64,000 nt of DNA, from the NCBI GenBank assembly GCA_003952965.2, contig CM025850.1, forward strand, positions 28,513,201 to 28,577,200, in the 5' to 3' direction. Position 1 is the first letter of the stretch. Each line of letters opens with the position of its first letter. Under the pieces are notes generated by a model. It did no database searches, was not told where the DNA came from, and saw nothing but the letters and a program-made list of their open reading frames with translations. The position numbers were made by a program, and so were the translations under genes. Shown one piece after another: positions 36,639-49,794 of the stretch. Source of the stretch: Morella rubra. Lineage: Eukaryota > Streptophyta > Magnoliopsida > Fagales > Myricaceae.

Positions 36639-37974
36639 AACTTATATATCTAAAGCTCAACATGCTAACTTTTATAATGGAAGAAAAAGAGAGAAAAGCA
36701 AATCGTGTGCTGAGAATACTCAATGAACTTTCGTTACAAATGCTCGACTATACAACTTAAATAGATGAAGCCTCACTTCTTCAATTGTAACTAACTGAAA
36801 CTAACTAATTTTGCAGAAGAAATGGAAATTGTGCATGTGTATGGCACACCCATCTTGGACAGAAGAAATGGAAATTGTGCAGAAAGAAGTAGCTTACTAA
36901 ATAGGTAAGCTAACAGATGCTTGGAAGAAACATGCAAAGTATGAAGTAAACCAGCTTGAATTTTCTTACGGATCAAGATGACAATCAAACTCAATATGCT
37001 TGCTGCACCCGTTAAAAACTGGATTTTGCTGCAATTATCATCACAAAAGAGAAGAGCCGGTTTGGAATGAGACACACGTTCAGGTGCTGCAATAGATAAA
37101 GATTCCACGTGATTTCACAACAAGTGGATGTCATTGCTCGATATTCAGCTTCAGCGGATGAACGGGAGACGTTAGTATGCTTCGTGGATTTCCATGAAAT
37201 CAAGGAGTTGCCAAGAAAGACACAGTAGTCAGTACCCTGTGATGGAAGGCCTTGAATAAGAACAATTGGCCCAATCCGAATCTAAAAAACGCCTTGAGAT
37301 GAAGATTGGATGCAGAAGAAAAGAAAAACCCTTGAGCTGGATCAGCTTTAAGATAACGAAGCACTTTATGGGTTGCATCCAAATGAGACTGCCTAGGTTG
37401 ATCCATAAATTGGCTGAGAACTCGTGCAGCATAAGCCAAATCTAGACAAATGATAGTGAGATACAAAAGTCTCCCAACAAGTTTACCATAGGAAGTAGCG
37501 TCTGACAAAAGATCACTAGTGTTGCGATCCAATTTAAATTCTATTCCACTGGTGTCTTGGCCGGTTGAGCACCAAGAAAACTAGTGTCGGAAAGTATATC
37601 CAAAGCAAATTTTCGTAGGCACAACGAAATGTCCTTTTGAGATCGAGCAACCTCTAAACCGAGAAAGAATTTAAGATTGTCGAGATCTTTTATCTTAAAT
37701 TGCTGATCAAGAATCATATCATGAATAGATTGCATATCATTACTAGCCAAGATAATATCATCCACGTATACTAGAAGAGCAACAAAAAAATTCCTTGAAG
37801 TCTAGTAAACAAAACATTATCATCCGTAAACTGAATGAACCCAGGACCAATCAAAAATTTGTTGAACTTGAAAATCCACCGTTGAGAGGCTTGTTTTAAG
37901 CCATATTGTAATTTATTCAATTTGGAAACATGGAACCCCTGAGGTACATGCATTGATGTCAATTCGACAATTAG
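36639..37974 (-). mobile_element. Ty1/copia pol fragment (copy B)
   Basis: Counterpart of 18095-19430, with the same frameshifts and the same domain remnants (YGLKQ, YVDDIILASN, RNase [10 protein letters not shown]). The shared breaks show that it was already dead before the 13-kb duplication. Confidence 0.85.
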
Positions 37975-37983
37975 TCAAATTTT

Positions 37984-38607
37984 TGGTAGAGTTGGTCAAA
38001 TTTGTTGTCTATGCAGGCATTCCTTCTCCCTCGACTGTCCATAGTCATTTGTTTGAATCCATCTTCTCTCCTTATTCACAACCCACGTGCATTCCCATGT
38101 TGCCCATTTTCTTTAGTCTTGACTACTTGATAATTACATTCAGCCTCCATTTTTCAAAAGCATACTAATTGGTCTTCGATTGATCTTATTGAATATTGCG
38201 GAAACTTTGTTTGATTTCTCGAGTAATTTGACCGCGACATTCCAACCTGGAGAAGCAAAAGACTAATTTGTTGTTTGATTCGGGTATTGACTTTTTTTCC
38301 TCATTTGGATAAGCTCTGGAATAGTCCACATGAAAAAGCTTGCTTGCACATTTGGTTAATCGGTAATGCCCAGACAACAAAGCAAAAAGAAAGAAAGAAA
38401 AATCAAACAACCCCAAACAAGTAAAAATTGGCATTTTCGGATGGCGAAAAACAAACTGGGCCTTAAATAGACTATGGCCCACATCTCCTTGAATCCCTTC
38501 TTATGAATCTCGTTCTGAGCATCAGCATGGGTTCGACGACCCAGACCTTTTGTCCAGGCCCTTCTCTTAAAGCCGCATAGCCTGGACCTCTCTGATAGTC
38601 GGGGGTA
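37984..38607. repeat. Low-copy repeat family R, member R2 (copy B)
   Basis: Counterpart of 19440-20062, nearly identical. Confidence 0.75.
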
Positions 38608-39418
38608 TAAGCATTACAAGTCCTAAAGCGAGGCCACTATCCCCTGTTCATTAACTAAAGCCAGAAAATAGTATGTGATCCAAATAACTTCAAAATTTTG
38701 ATCTAATTTAAAAAATTATAAAATAATTTATCTCTCAATTAAATTATTTTTTATTATAATATTTATTCAAATTTTATTTTTATTAACTTTTTAAGAACTC
38801 TCATAAACTCAAAATTTTAACCACATAAAAATTTTGACACTCAAACACATGATTGAAAACACGTATTGTATTCATATTCTATGCCTAAGGTGAAGTGACT
38901 GAAGGTGAATTTAAATTCTACCATCCGCGACTAAGTTATTGACTTAAAATAAGCAAGGTTTGCAATTATGTGCTCAGTTCAATCAGTATGTTTTTCATCT
39001 GGGCGAAATTCTTCCGAACCCGGTATACAAAGGTGTAAGAGAAGGCCCCATTACTCAATGTTAAAAAAGTTACTCATATATCCAGAAACCCGTTAGCCTA
39101 CCAAAAGTTTGGAGCAAAATGCTGTTAAAAAAGTGACTCGTATATCCAAAAGCTTCGTTAGCATAACAGAAGTTTGTGAGCAAAGGTCAATGTTAAAAAA
39201 TTAAGTGACTCGTATATCCAGAAATCCCATTAGTTTACCAAAATTTTGTGAGCAAAAGGCAGGCCTAATTAATCTACAGGAAGTTTTGCTTACTGATCTT
39301 GTTTGGGAAATCTCCCTCAAAGGCCAAACTCGTTTACTTTAGGGACAGAGCTATATAACGACTAACAAACAACAAGTGATTGCTTACCTAAGTCAATATT
39401 GCTTTGTGACTTAAATTT

Positions 39419-39803
39419 GAGGATAAATATATTTTGCACCTTTTAATTTTGAAGGTCTTATATTTTATAGTCTATCTATTATTTTTATCACATTGTATTC
39501 ACCAATTATTGATTTCAAATAATTTGCACTCTCCGTTAAAAGTTTCAGTCAATTGGGATGAAAATTTATTTTTATCTCTAAAATTATGATTTTACCCTCA
39601 TAAAATAGTCATTGCCAAAAACATTATGGGGACAACATTATCAATTCGCATGTCAAAAAATTATTTTCCATCCAAATTTATCCAAAATTTTAAAGAAGGG
39701 TGCAAAGTGTCTGAAATCAATGGTTGATGGATAAAATGTGACATTAAGGTGTAAAGTGTCAAGACTTTATAGTTGAAGGATGCAAATTGTATTTAGCCCT
39801 TAC
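39419..39803. repeat. MITE, GGATAAATAT family (copy B)
   Basis: Counterpart of 20867-21250. It shows clearly more substitutions and small indels against copy A than the neighbouring acetyltransferase does. Confidence 0.65.
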
Positions 39804-40214
39804 ATTTGCCAAACTCATGTAATATTAAATTATTTTAAAATAAATTTTAAAAATCTTATATTAAAATTCATAATTTATAAATTTATATAAAAAAAAACCT
39901 CTGTTTTTCGCCATGACAGAACTGAGGATAAAGATAACCCTACAGACATCTATCTTCTTCATATTATGATAAGTTCGATGTGGAATAATGAAATCTTTTT
40001 GTGATTGTAATCCCCGTCAGTCAGATAAAATGCCGCTCTGTAAAGAACAATTCGAGATTATTGTATACTTTGATGCTAATTATGTAGAAGAAGAGATTTT
40101 CTTTTTCTTTTCATTTTTTTCTTTCTAGACGGGCTCGGTGTAATAAATTGCGATGATGTGCGGTCATGTGCCCTTGTTTTTAATATTTTGTTGAATTTCT
40201 AATTTTAACCTCTT

Positions 40215-40422
40215 GTGTTTGGATGTGTAAAAAAACCTTTCTAGTGAATTACTTTTTGTGGGAAGTAGTTTAGATTATCTTAGAATTAATGATAAAGTTG
40301 TTGGAGTTTTGTAAAAATATTAAAGTTTGTAAAAACGTTATTTGAGTTTGTAAGAAGATTTTGAAATTAGTGAAAAAATAATTGTAAATTTTTTTTAAAA
40401 AAAATTTGTATCATCCAAACAG
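40215..40422. repeat. MITE with TGTTTGGATG termini (copy B)
   Basis: Counterpart of 21662-21867, with the same inverted ends and noticeable internal divergence. Confidence 0.65.
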
Positions 40423-40499
40423 GTTATGATCTTTAAGAAAATGTCCTCCGAAAGACCCTGGCATATTGTTGTTTGTGAAAAAAAAATGCATAAGAATAA

Positions 40500-40797
40500 T
40501 AGATAAATTAATACACTTTGCATCTTCTATCTATGTAAGTCTTAACATTTTCCATCTCAATTTATTATTTTTGTAACATTGTATCCACCAATTATTGATT
40601 TCATATATTTAAAACATTTACTATTTTTTTTGCTTGTGAAACAACAATTTTATCCTCACAATTTTTTTTTTACATTGATCATTTTAATTATGGTGCTAAA
40701 ATCATACTTTTAGAAAGAAAAAAAATCGCTTTTTAAAAAAGGATGCAAAGTGCCCTGATATCAATATTCAATTATATAATGTATTATATTTATCCTA
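40500..40797. repeat. MITE, second member of the GGATAAATAT family (copy B)
   Basis: Counterpart of 21942-22240. Confidence 0.6.
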
Positions 40798-41032
40798 AGA
40801 ATAATGATTTCGACGTGCATATATCACAATCTAAACAAGGAAACCCAACTTTAGCATATTAGAAGACGATGAAGCTTAGGAAACTGCAAATTATCGGATC
40901 CAAGCACAAACTCAAATTGAGACAGTAGGAGAGAAGGTGAGCTATGAATGAGGTCCTAATTTTTGACGCGAGTCCCAAGTCTTAGCCCTCTTCTCCCTCT
41001 CAAGCAAGATTACTTCAATAACGACGGGGAAA

Positions 41033-41778
<746 letters not shown>

Positions 41779-42912
41779 ATTGGATTTTAGGCTTTCAGTC
41801 TTTTTGTCTTAGATAGGGTGTGAGGTGGAAGCTTCCTGACTATAGGAGGTAACTGGAAGTCTTGACTCTTGAGGGCGCTGGAAGATGTACCCGATCGAGC
41901 TAAAGACTTGACTTCGAAATAGTGCTGTTATGTGTGGAAATTTCGTACTTAAAACACCCAAGAGAAATCGATTTGTTTTTCTTGATTGTCTGTAGATCAA
42001 ATATTAAAGCCAAAATACAGTGCATTATAGAGGACAGTGAAGCTTAATGACACTGAAATTTGTCGGCATCTAAGCACGAAGACAGGAGGGTACTTCCTCA
42101 ATGGGGTCTCAATTCCTGACTCAGCCATGACTGATCTGTCCTAAACTGTTGGTATCTTTTGAATAATAGATGTGTCATATTGCTTAGAAGAAAAAAATAG
42201 ATGTGTCGTATTGAATGCTAATTTGATGGGATGGCACGGCACGGCACGGCATGTATGATAAGAACGTGCAACACAACCTCGACAAGGCTCAAGGAAAAAA
42301 TATATTTTCCCCTAAATAGAAATAACAGAAGATAAAGTTTTCAAGAAAAAAAAAAAAAGCAAGAAAGAGAAATAACAAAACAAGAGTGCAATATAGATTT
42401 AAGTAATTTCCTGATTCCAAATCTTAATTACAGAATTCAATTCAACCCAATCTAACTTCCGGTTTTGAGTAAAGAAGTTCAGGAAGATGGATCACAACTT
42501 TGGTAATGGAAGTGGTTTTATGAAAGGACTTCTGGAGCTTTTTGTCCCACTTAAAGGCCGCGTATTTAGTTTTATTGCTTCAATCATTTTTGGTACAAAA
42601 AGTCGATAAATTGCAGATGATTGTATCAAATTTTCATCTTTCTGCAATCCTATGCCAAAAACTGATCCGACTCTTTCTTCTTCATCATTGAGCTCTTGTT
42701 TCTCGTGTAGAATTCAACGGGTTCGATTATTGTGCGAATTGTTATTACGTGAGTGTGTGTGAGTGGACGGCCCAAATTAAAAGATAGAAATCTGATGGCT
42801 GAAAAAATGCCACGTCATTTAATGAAGGACCAATTTTGAAGCCGACCCATATTACCCATACCGACCCGTTTTAAAAAAACCCAACCCGTTTCAAACACTC
42901 TCTCTCTATCGC

Positions 42913-42950
<38 letters not shown>

Positions 42951-44089
42951 TCTCTTACACAGGTATCGCACAGGTGTTAGGGTCTTTTGCAATATTTCAC
43001 TTTTTGTGGCTGATCTGTGAAATTTTCTAACAATAGTCTATAGATAAGTTTAATTTCTATGAAATTCCGGCGGTTATATTTGTTTTTAATTCACTTTTAG
43101 TTTGAATTTCATTCAGGACGTCAAGTGCCAGGGTTGCTTTAACATGTAAGTTCCACTGTTAATTCTTGTTACCGAGAGTTGCTCTTTCAGGAGGAAGGGG
43201 ATTATTTCCTTGTTGAGTGTTGGCTAATAGAGTTTCCCTGAGGCGAGCATGGTTGTTTTTAATCAAATTTTGATTCTGTCATGATATATGTAATTCGTTA
43301 GGAAGAAGTTTTGGACATCTGTTGCTACATTACTAGTTGCTATCTTTCAATCTCGTTCTGCAATGGAATCATATTTTATTTGACATTATTGATTATATCT
43401 CTACTTGTCTCATCTAATTCTTGCCCTGTCTAATTTGACAAACTGTGTCATGCCTTGCGTTCCGGCAAATGGGAAAAATCAGACAATAAAAGAAAAGGTT
43501 GATAGCTAGTTAGGCTTCCTGTTTTTGTAGTCCGAAATGAATGGAAGGAACAAAAAAGTTAATGCAAAGAGTGGAACCCCATGTCACATGAGTTTGATTA
43601 CTTAATAAATTGGGCATTCAGCACAGCTGAATGTACATGTTGAGATTTGGAACCCCATTTGCCCCAAATTCATTAGCTAGGGTCTATAGAAAGATAGCCC
43701 TTAGTGGTTCAATTCTGATCAATAATTGACTGTCACCAAAATAGCAACTAGCAAGAGATCAAATAAAGGAAAAAAAATCCCAGAGAGAGAGATGGGCTTC
43801 CAAGTTCCAACCTCTTTTATGTCATAAAAAGAAAAGTTGTGAATTATTGCTCACTATTTTAATTTTTGAAGCAGCAAGAAGTGTGTGATTGGTTTGTTTT
43901 TGAGATTTCACATTATGTGACTGATCTTTTGGTATGTCAGGTAGTTTGTTCACCAGAAATTATGAAATCATGTCTTACTTGCATACTTTCTAATTGAGCT
44001 CTTATCTTTTTTATATCAGTGAACTTTTAGATGTTCAGATCATAGTTCATGCGAACACATTTTGCTTGGTAACATATTAGTAGTGTCGA

Positions 44090-44930
44090 GCATCAATTGT
44101 GAAATGAGAGAACAAGTGTTGACAGTTGGCTTTAGATGAAAATTTGGTTCATGGAATTTCTGTTACACGGTGCTCAGTAACTCAATATGCTTAGTAATCT
44201 CTAGTAGTTGCTTTCTCTTAACCTTTGTGCAAGATGTCTTCAATAACTCCATTCACAGATGCAAATGTTCATTAGTTGTCAGGAGAAAGCTGCTAGTGTT
44301 CAGAAACTACAGTTGAGATTGCTAAATTATACCATTAGATAGGGATTCCACATAACTGAACATGGTCTATACTGATCTCTTAATACTTGTTTCAATTTTT
44401 TATTTATCAATAACTGACTCCTTGCTCTGCTTGGTACAGCATGTATGAGAAATAAGATACAAAGTCAGAGGATTCAGGGCAAGCATTCAACCATGAAATT
44501 GTTGAAACAAGTGTTGACTTGCAGATGTGGCTTGTAGATGTAAAATTTGGTTCATTGAATTTGCTGTTACACGGTGGGTAACTCCGCTTAGTAATCTCTA
44601 GTAGTTGCTGGAATCTTTGTGCAAAATCTTCAATAACTCATTCACAGATGCGTTCATTAGTTGTCTTGGATTTGAAGGTTTGGCTGCTACTTCAGAAACT
44701 ACAGTTGAGATGCTAAATTGCATTAGAGGGAAACATAACTGAACATGGTCTATACTGATAGGGAAACCATATTAAAGTGTGGGTAATCTTAATACTTGTT
44801 TCAATTTTTTATTTATCAATAACTGACTCCTTGCTCTGCTATGTGTAGGGATAAGCTATATGTTCAAAATACAGCATGTATGAGAAATAAGATACAAAGA
44901 TTTCAGAGGATTCAGGGCAAGAACACCGTC
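44090..44930. repeat. Internal tandem rearrangement unique to copy B
   Basis: The text GTTGACAGTTGGC ... AGATTCAGGGCAAG (one pass in copy A, about 25518-25960) appears twice in a row in copy B. The first pass has larger deletions. The second has many one- to several-base deletions (for example GATGCGTTCATTAG for GATGCAAATGTTCATTAG). Confidence 0.7.
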
Positions 44931-45278
44931 CACAACCCAAGAATTGAGGGGGTGAATTGTTTTCTTGAACCTGACATTTAAACATTGTAAAGATGGATGT
45001 CCAGAAGTGGTGTTTTTTGGTTTTTACCCATTGGCATTTTCTAAGATCACGCTTTCCTCCTTTCCAAACAGGTTACATAACAACATTATTGTCTTGTAAC
45101 AATAACCAAACAGAATGTAAAAGTTCGTTTTACTAGAATAACAAAAGAAATTGTACAAAGGACATATACCAAGATATTGAAACTCAAGTAAAACCACAAG
45201 CAAAGTTATATCTAAATTGTCCTGATTTATGTCAAATAATACAATTCCTACAACAAAATTTAGCTCAAGTAAGGATAT

Positions 45279-45506
45279 CTACAACTCGCCAAGGCTCTTA
45301 AATCGTTTACTTAGCGATTCATCCTCCCTGTTGTCTACTCGTATCATGTCACCTGTACGTACCAAACAAAGAAAAAAATTAAAAAAGTCCTGATACCATC
45401 TAAGCCGCTCAGATAGATAAAGGATAATCAACTCACCTTCTGGGTTAGAATTATTATTAGACCCTCGTCTAGTGATATTAGGATTGATCCCTTTCATTTT
45501 AGTCAT
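45279..45506 (-). CDS. Small two-exon gene of unknown function captured in the Mutator-like element
   Basis: Predicted exons 45437-45506 and 45279-45352 on the minus strand give 47 residues, joined across an 84-bp intron with an AAG/GTGAGT donor and a TACAG acceptor. The product begins MTKMKGINPNITRR, has an Asn/Ser stretch, and ends acidic then basic (REDESLSKRFKSLGEL). I recognise no family. Its position inside long inverted repeats, on its own strand and with splice sites, suggests a captured host gene fragment. Copy A carries a stop in the second exon. Reading straight through the intron also stays open (75 codons), so retention is possible. It may not be translated at all. Confidence 0.4.
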   Translation of the reverse strand: MTKMKGINPNITRRGSNNNSNPEGELIILYLSERLRWYQDFFNFFLCLVRTGDMIRVDNREDESLSKRFKSLGEL

Positions 45507-46569
45507 ATTGTCCCCTTCTAATCCAAATACAAATCAACCCAAGAACTAAAAATTAATCTTGCAAGTACCAACTCAAATCGACATCAAAACCTCAAATTCA
45601 ATCTCTAATTTAATAACTTTATGTACAAAGCAAAGAAGAAAAGTCAAGACATCAACCTCAAACTGCATAAATTTTTCATTTGTTGTTTGGTATGTCACAA
45701 AGAAATATCTTTCACACGTTGGGTTTAGTTTTCGATCGTTAGTACTATTGGTATACAGTAACACAAGGCGACGATTCAGTAAACAGGATGAAAATGATTT
45801 GCTAGCTAGATTATCGTGCCTCTTACGTGTATCCTTTTCTTTTTGTTCTTTTTTCGTTCAAAGAACATTAACTTCATGAATCGAAAACTAAAAGAATTAC
45901 TTCTGGCATGTCACATTTACGTGCACCATATATACGTCAAATAAAGCGAAAAAGGAAATAGATCCCTTTCTGTTCGGTCTGCACTCTCAATCTCCAGAAT
46001 TTTCTGTCAATGACAATATTTGTTAATCTTTCTTACAAGTTCCTCTTCAATTACGGACACGAGTTGGCCGCTTTTGATTCAGATGAAAGGAGACTATTGT
46101 TAGAAAATTTCACAGATCAACCACAAAAAGTGAAATATTGCAAAAGACCCTAATACCTAGCGAGAGAGGCGCGATAGAGAGAGAGAGAGAGCTGTGCGAT
46201 AGATATAGAGAGAGAACGACAAAGTATAGAGAGAGAGAGGGAGGTGCGCTAGAGAGAGAGAGTGTTTGAAACGGGTTGGGTGGGTTTCAAATTGATTCTT
46301 CGTTAAATGACGTGGTATTTTTTCAGCCATCAAATTTTTATCTTCTAATCTGAGCTGTCCACTCACACACACATTCACATAATAACAATTCGCACAATAA
46401 CCGAACCCTAATGCAGTACCCTATTAGATGTCAAAATTCTTTATTTGGATCAACTTTCTGCAAACTCGTATTTTGTTGAATCCTTCACATAAGCTTTAAA
46501 TCTAATCCTTAATCCATTCTCCAAAAGCGACAGCGAAACCATAGCCCATTCTGAAAAGACTCACCTTGG

Positions 46570-47345
46570 TTTTGCTTTTGCAGCCATTCATTCCCAATGA
46601 GACTGTCCAGAGTCGGTGTTTGAATTCATCTTCTCTTCTTCTATTTAATGTTAGTTAGACAAAGCACTACGACTCATTTATGCTTTTAGAGCCTAAAGAG
46701 TCTGAAAGTAAAGATTTCGGTGAGAAAGAAAGAAGTGTTGCTGTTCACAGCCCACCTGCACCTGCTACGTTTCATTTTTGAAGTGTTATGAGTTAGGTCT
46801 AGTTTTGAGTTTAAAATAGGATAAGCATAATGATAAGATTATCAAGTATCTTGATAACTTAGTTTCTTTGACTTTTATCCTATTATGAATGGTTGAGTGG
46901 TGAAATTTATGTTCTCTACGGCTATTATCTTCTTTTGTAAGTCTATATAAAGGCCATGAATAAATAATAAACGGAAGACAAATTTGAATTAAGCTTAGTC
47001 TTATCAGGAGGCCAAGTGTACCACGAATCCCCGAACGATTTTTTTCGAATTAAACTAAGCTAAATTAAGAGTTTAGTTAGTTTCCTCTAAAGAATCAACA
47101 CCGTTACTTGTAGGCATGTACCACACCTTCAGATGTTCCCCTTTTCTTTAGTCTTGACTATTTGATTATATGCAGTCTCCGGTTTTCAAAGGTATGCCAA
47201 TTTGAATCCCATTGATCTGTTGAATATTTGGGTCAGAAAGTTTGATTCCTTTGGTTGTTCAACCGTAACATTCAGAACAGAAGAGTTACAACATGTGTTG
47301 TTTGATTCAGATGTTGACTTTTGTGTCCCGTTTGGATAAAGCAGG
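46570..47345. repeat. Low-copy repeat family R, member R3 (interrupted)
   Basis: TTTGCAGCCATTC, GAATTCATCTTCTCTTC, TTCACAGCCCACCTGCA, then TTTCTTTAGTCTTGACTA, TTTGATTCAGATGTTGACTT and CGTTTGGATAAAGC follow the order seen in R1 and R2. It is split by an insertion between about 46763 and 47126. The duplication endpoint and CACTA insertion site fall inside this member. Confidence 0.65.
46784..47100. mobile_element. Possible solo LTR inside R3
   Basis: The insertion begins TGTTATGAG, ends AATCAACA, and contains TCTATATAAAGG and AATAAATAATAAA spaced like an LTR promoter and polyadenylation signal. No target duplication is convincing, so the limits are approximate. Confidence 0.4.
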
Positions 47346-48699
47346 ACATTTTCTTTTCCTTTTTTTTTTTGAACTTTTGAAGGAAAAGATTGATTCCACA
47401 TCAATTGGTACCCCAGGTGCTTCAGAGGTATGAATAGGGCCTCGGTGCAAGTACCTTATCACTCTCCGTCATCTCTCTCTTGTCGCTGGGCTGATTAATT
47501 GGGCTCTGACAAGATATGTCAGAAATTGCTAGAAATAGAATAGCCCATTAAAGGACCCATTAAGTGTCAAGTGAACAGACCAATAAGCCCCTCAAAGGAT
47601 CCAACCTAAATGAGAGAGTGAAGTTAAAGATTAAAATAAATATACTTTTAATGTTTGGAGAGTCGTGATCACTAAAACTTAGTTTGGTTAATAGTAAAAT
47701 TTAGGTCTCTACTTTACAAAAAGCGACTTCATTTAAATGGTGATTTTTTGGGAAGTAAAAATTTTAAAAATTTTGAGTTTGGAGAAAATTTAAGAATGTT
47801 TGATTTTAAAATAATTTTTATTAAACTGTCTTAAAGTAAAGAAAGAAATAAGATTTAATTTTTTTTAATAAAAAAATATTGAAGTTGGTGTGAAAAATGT
47901 TTTGTGAACATTTTGAATTTGATGCTTGTAAAAATTTTAACTTTTTAAAAGATTTTCTTAAAAAATTAAAAATGTTTCCTAACCAAAAATTAATAATCTT
48001 CTTTTCTAACTCCTTTCCTCACTTAATGTGCTTCTCATCCTCTGCCGCTCCTCTCTTTCTCTTAGGCACATTTTTGTGTATTCATTTTTTATTGATAATG
48101 TGACAGTAATTGATAGTTTGAGGATGAAACATATCAAAATTAATAGTTTAGTGTATACAGTGTGAACGATTTCAAAGTTCAGGAGTAAAACTTTTATTTA
48201 ACCTTTGAAAAAAACAAAGGCATAGTCTACTAGGGGAACTAACCTGCTAGTTATGACCTTCCCGCAGGGTAGTTGCATACTGTTGGCCCCTCGTCCACAT
48301 TTGCAGTAAGTCAAGAATTTGTTTAGTAGAGACGTAACTCAAACTCACATTCAAACACTCAACAGGGTTCGTCAGATTCTTTGAGATCATGTCCAACTAT
48401 CATTAGGCTACACCCTAGGGATTGATATCATAGAAAGCATCAAATTTCTCATAAAAAAATCCTAGCTTTGTTATCCTCCATGTCTATAATAATAGGAATA
48501 CGGCCTGTAACATTATTAATTAAGGGTGCAAATCTTAAAATTTTGGGGATTTTTTTTTTTCGTAAGAAGATTACTAAATCTGAGAGCTCCCTCGCTAGAA
48601 ACTACGAGGCCAGCGCTGGCTTTCGGAAACCTCGGGAAAGTACTGTGATTCCGCTATCGCATCCTATAAAGGCCCCCGAATCAAAGTCAACCCGATCGA
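47346..48699. other. Spacer upstream of the acylphosphatase, no gene recognised
   Basis: The stretch is AT-rich. About 47690-48000 reads like a decayed MITE (repeated AAATTTTAAAAATTTTGAG-type text). Open frames at 47897-48103 and 48468-48758 lack domains. Confidence 0.45.
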
Positions 48700-49794
48700 A
48701 TGGCATCAGCAATCCCGCAACCACTACGGCCACTGTTTCGCCAGCACAGAACAAGTAGATCCTCTATATCTCGGAATCCTCCAGATAAATGGACCTGCAC
48801 GAAGCACGACAACAATGCCAGTAGTCCTCCTAGACTCGCCCATCTCCATCCTCCTCACTATCATCCTGCTCATCCTCTTCTTTCACTTTGCCCTCGTCTT
48901 CTTCTTCCTTGTCTTCATCTTCATTCTTTGCGCCGGCCTCGTTCACCTCCTTTTCGACATTCTCTGCCCCTCATGACTAGTTCTCACGCAGCCGCTACGG
49001 ACTCCACCCAGCCATCCTCCAAAACGGTACTTGCCCATCTGTCTTCAGTTTTATCTTCTATAATTTGTGATATATGTTTTTCTTGTCCCCCATGATTTTC
49101 AGTAGTATGGGAGCAATGACTTGCTTCAGGTGAGACACGATGAAAAATTGTGATAATTGGCAGTCTCGACTAAGTTTTTGATCATGCTTGAGTAACTGTT
49201 GACTCTGCATTTTACTCAGTCGTTTGTTAGTATGGGGTTAGTCTAGACTCTTTTAGGTTTACTGTCAGTTCCTAGTGAATGCGAAAACCCGAATTCATTG
49301 ATAACGTGTTCTATTCCGTGATGTTTGTTCCGTAGGTCACTCGAAACTTCCCTGTAAGTAGATGGTAATTGGTTTTCTCTCTATTTATTTATCATTCTTC
49401 GTAATGGGTTTTCATTCAGTCATGTAGAAATGGTGGGTCTCTCTTGATTTATCAGTCACGACCTGATTATAAGCTGTATCTGTGCAAATTAAGGTTTTCA
49501 ATAATGGTTTTGGGTATTGAAGTACAGGTCAGGGTTGTGATAAAAGGGAGGGTGCAGGGGGTGTTCTACAGGAACTGGACAAAAGAGAATGCCACCCAAT
49601 TGGGACTGAAAGGCTGGGTGAGGAACAAAAGGGATGGCTCTGTGGAAGCTCTGTTCTCTGGGAATCCTGATGCAGTCCAGGAGATGGAGCAAAGGTGTTG
49701 TCGGGGTCCACCAGAAGCGGTGGTAACTGGGCTCAAGGTTTTTCCTAGCAGTGATGATCCTGGCTCTGGATTTGAGTGTAAACCAACTGTGTGA
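48700..49794 (+). CDS. Acylphosphatase with N-terminal organelle-type extension
   Basis: Two exons, 48700-49026 and 49528-49794, joined in phase 0 across a GT-AG intron, giving 197 residues. The C-terminal part (about 108-197) is a complete acylphosphatase domain: GRVQGVFYRNWT at 116-127 with catalytic Arg124, GWVRNKRDG at 138-146 with catalytic Asn142, and a PSSDDPGSGF tail. The enzyme hydrolyses carboxyl-phosphate bonds in acylphosphates. Residues 1-91 are rich in Arg, Ser, Pro and His and poor in acidic residues, resembling a plastid or mitochondrial transit peptide. A second ATG at 48973 would give a 106-residue cytosolic form, near the usual length of about 98. The long start is preferred because the frame stays open over 91 codons and similar extensions are known in plants. 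The gene looks intact. Confidence 0.88.

Larger units (their letters stand above)
42719..46408. mobile_element. Mutator-like element with long inverted termini (copy B)
   Basis: Counterpart of 24142-27659. The inverted termini are 42719-43039 and 46091-46408, with outer ends GGGTTCGATTATTGTGCG and the reverse of CGCACAATAACCGAACCC. Flanking 9-mers here (GAATTCAAC and TAATGCAGT) no longer match well, unlike in copy A. The right terminus is shorter because its GA repeat is contracted. The interior contains a tandem rearrangement not seen in A. Confidence 0.72.
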
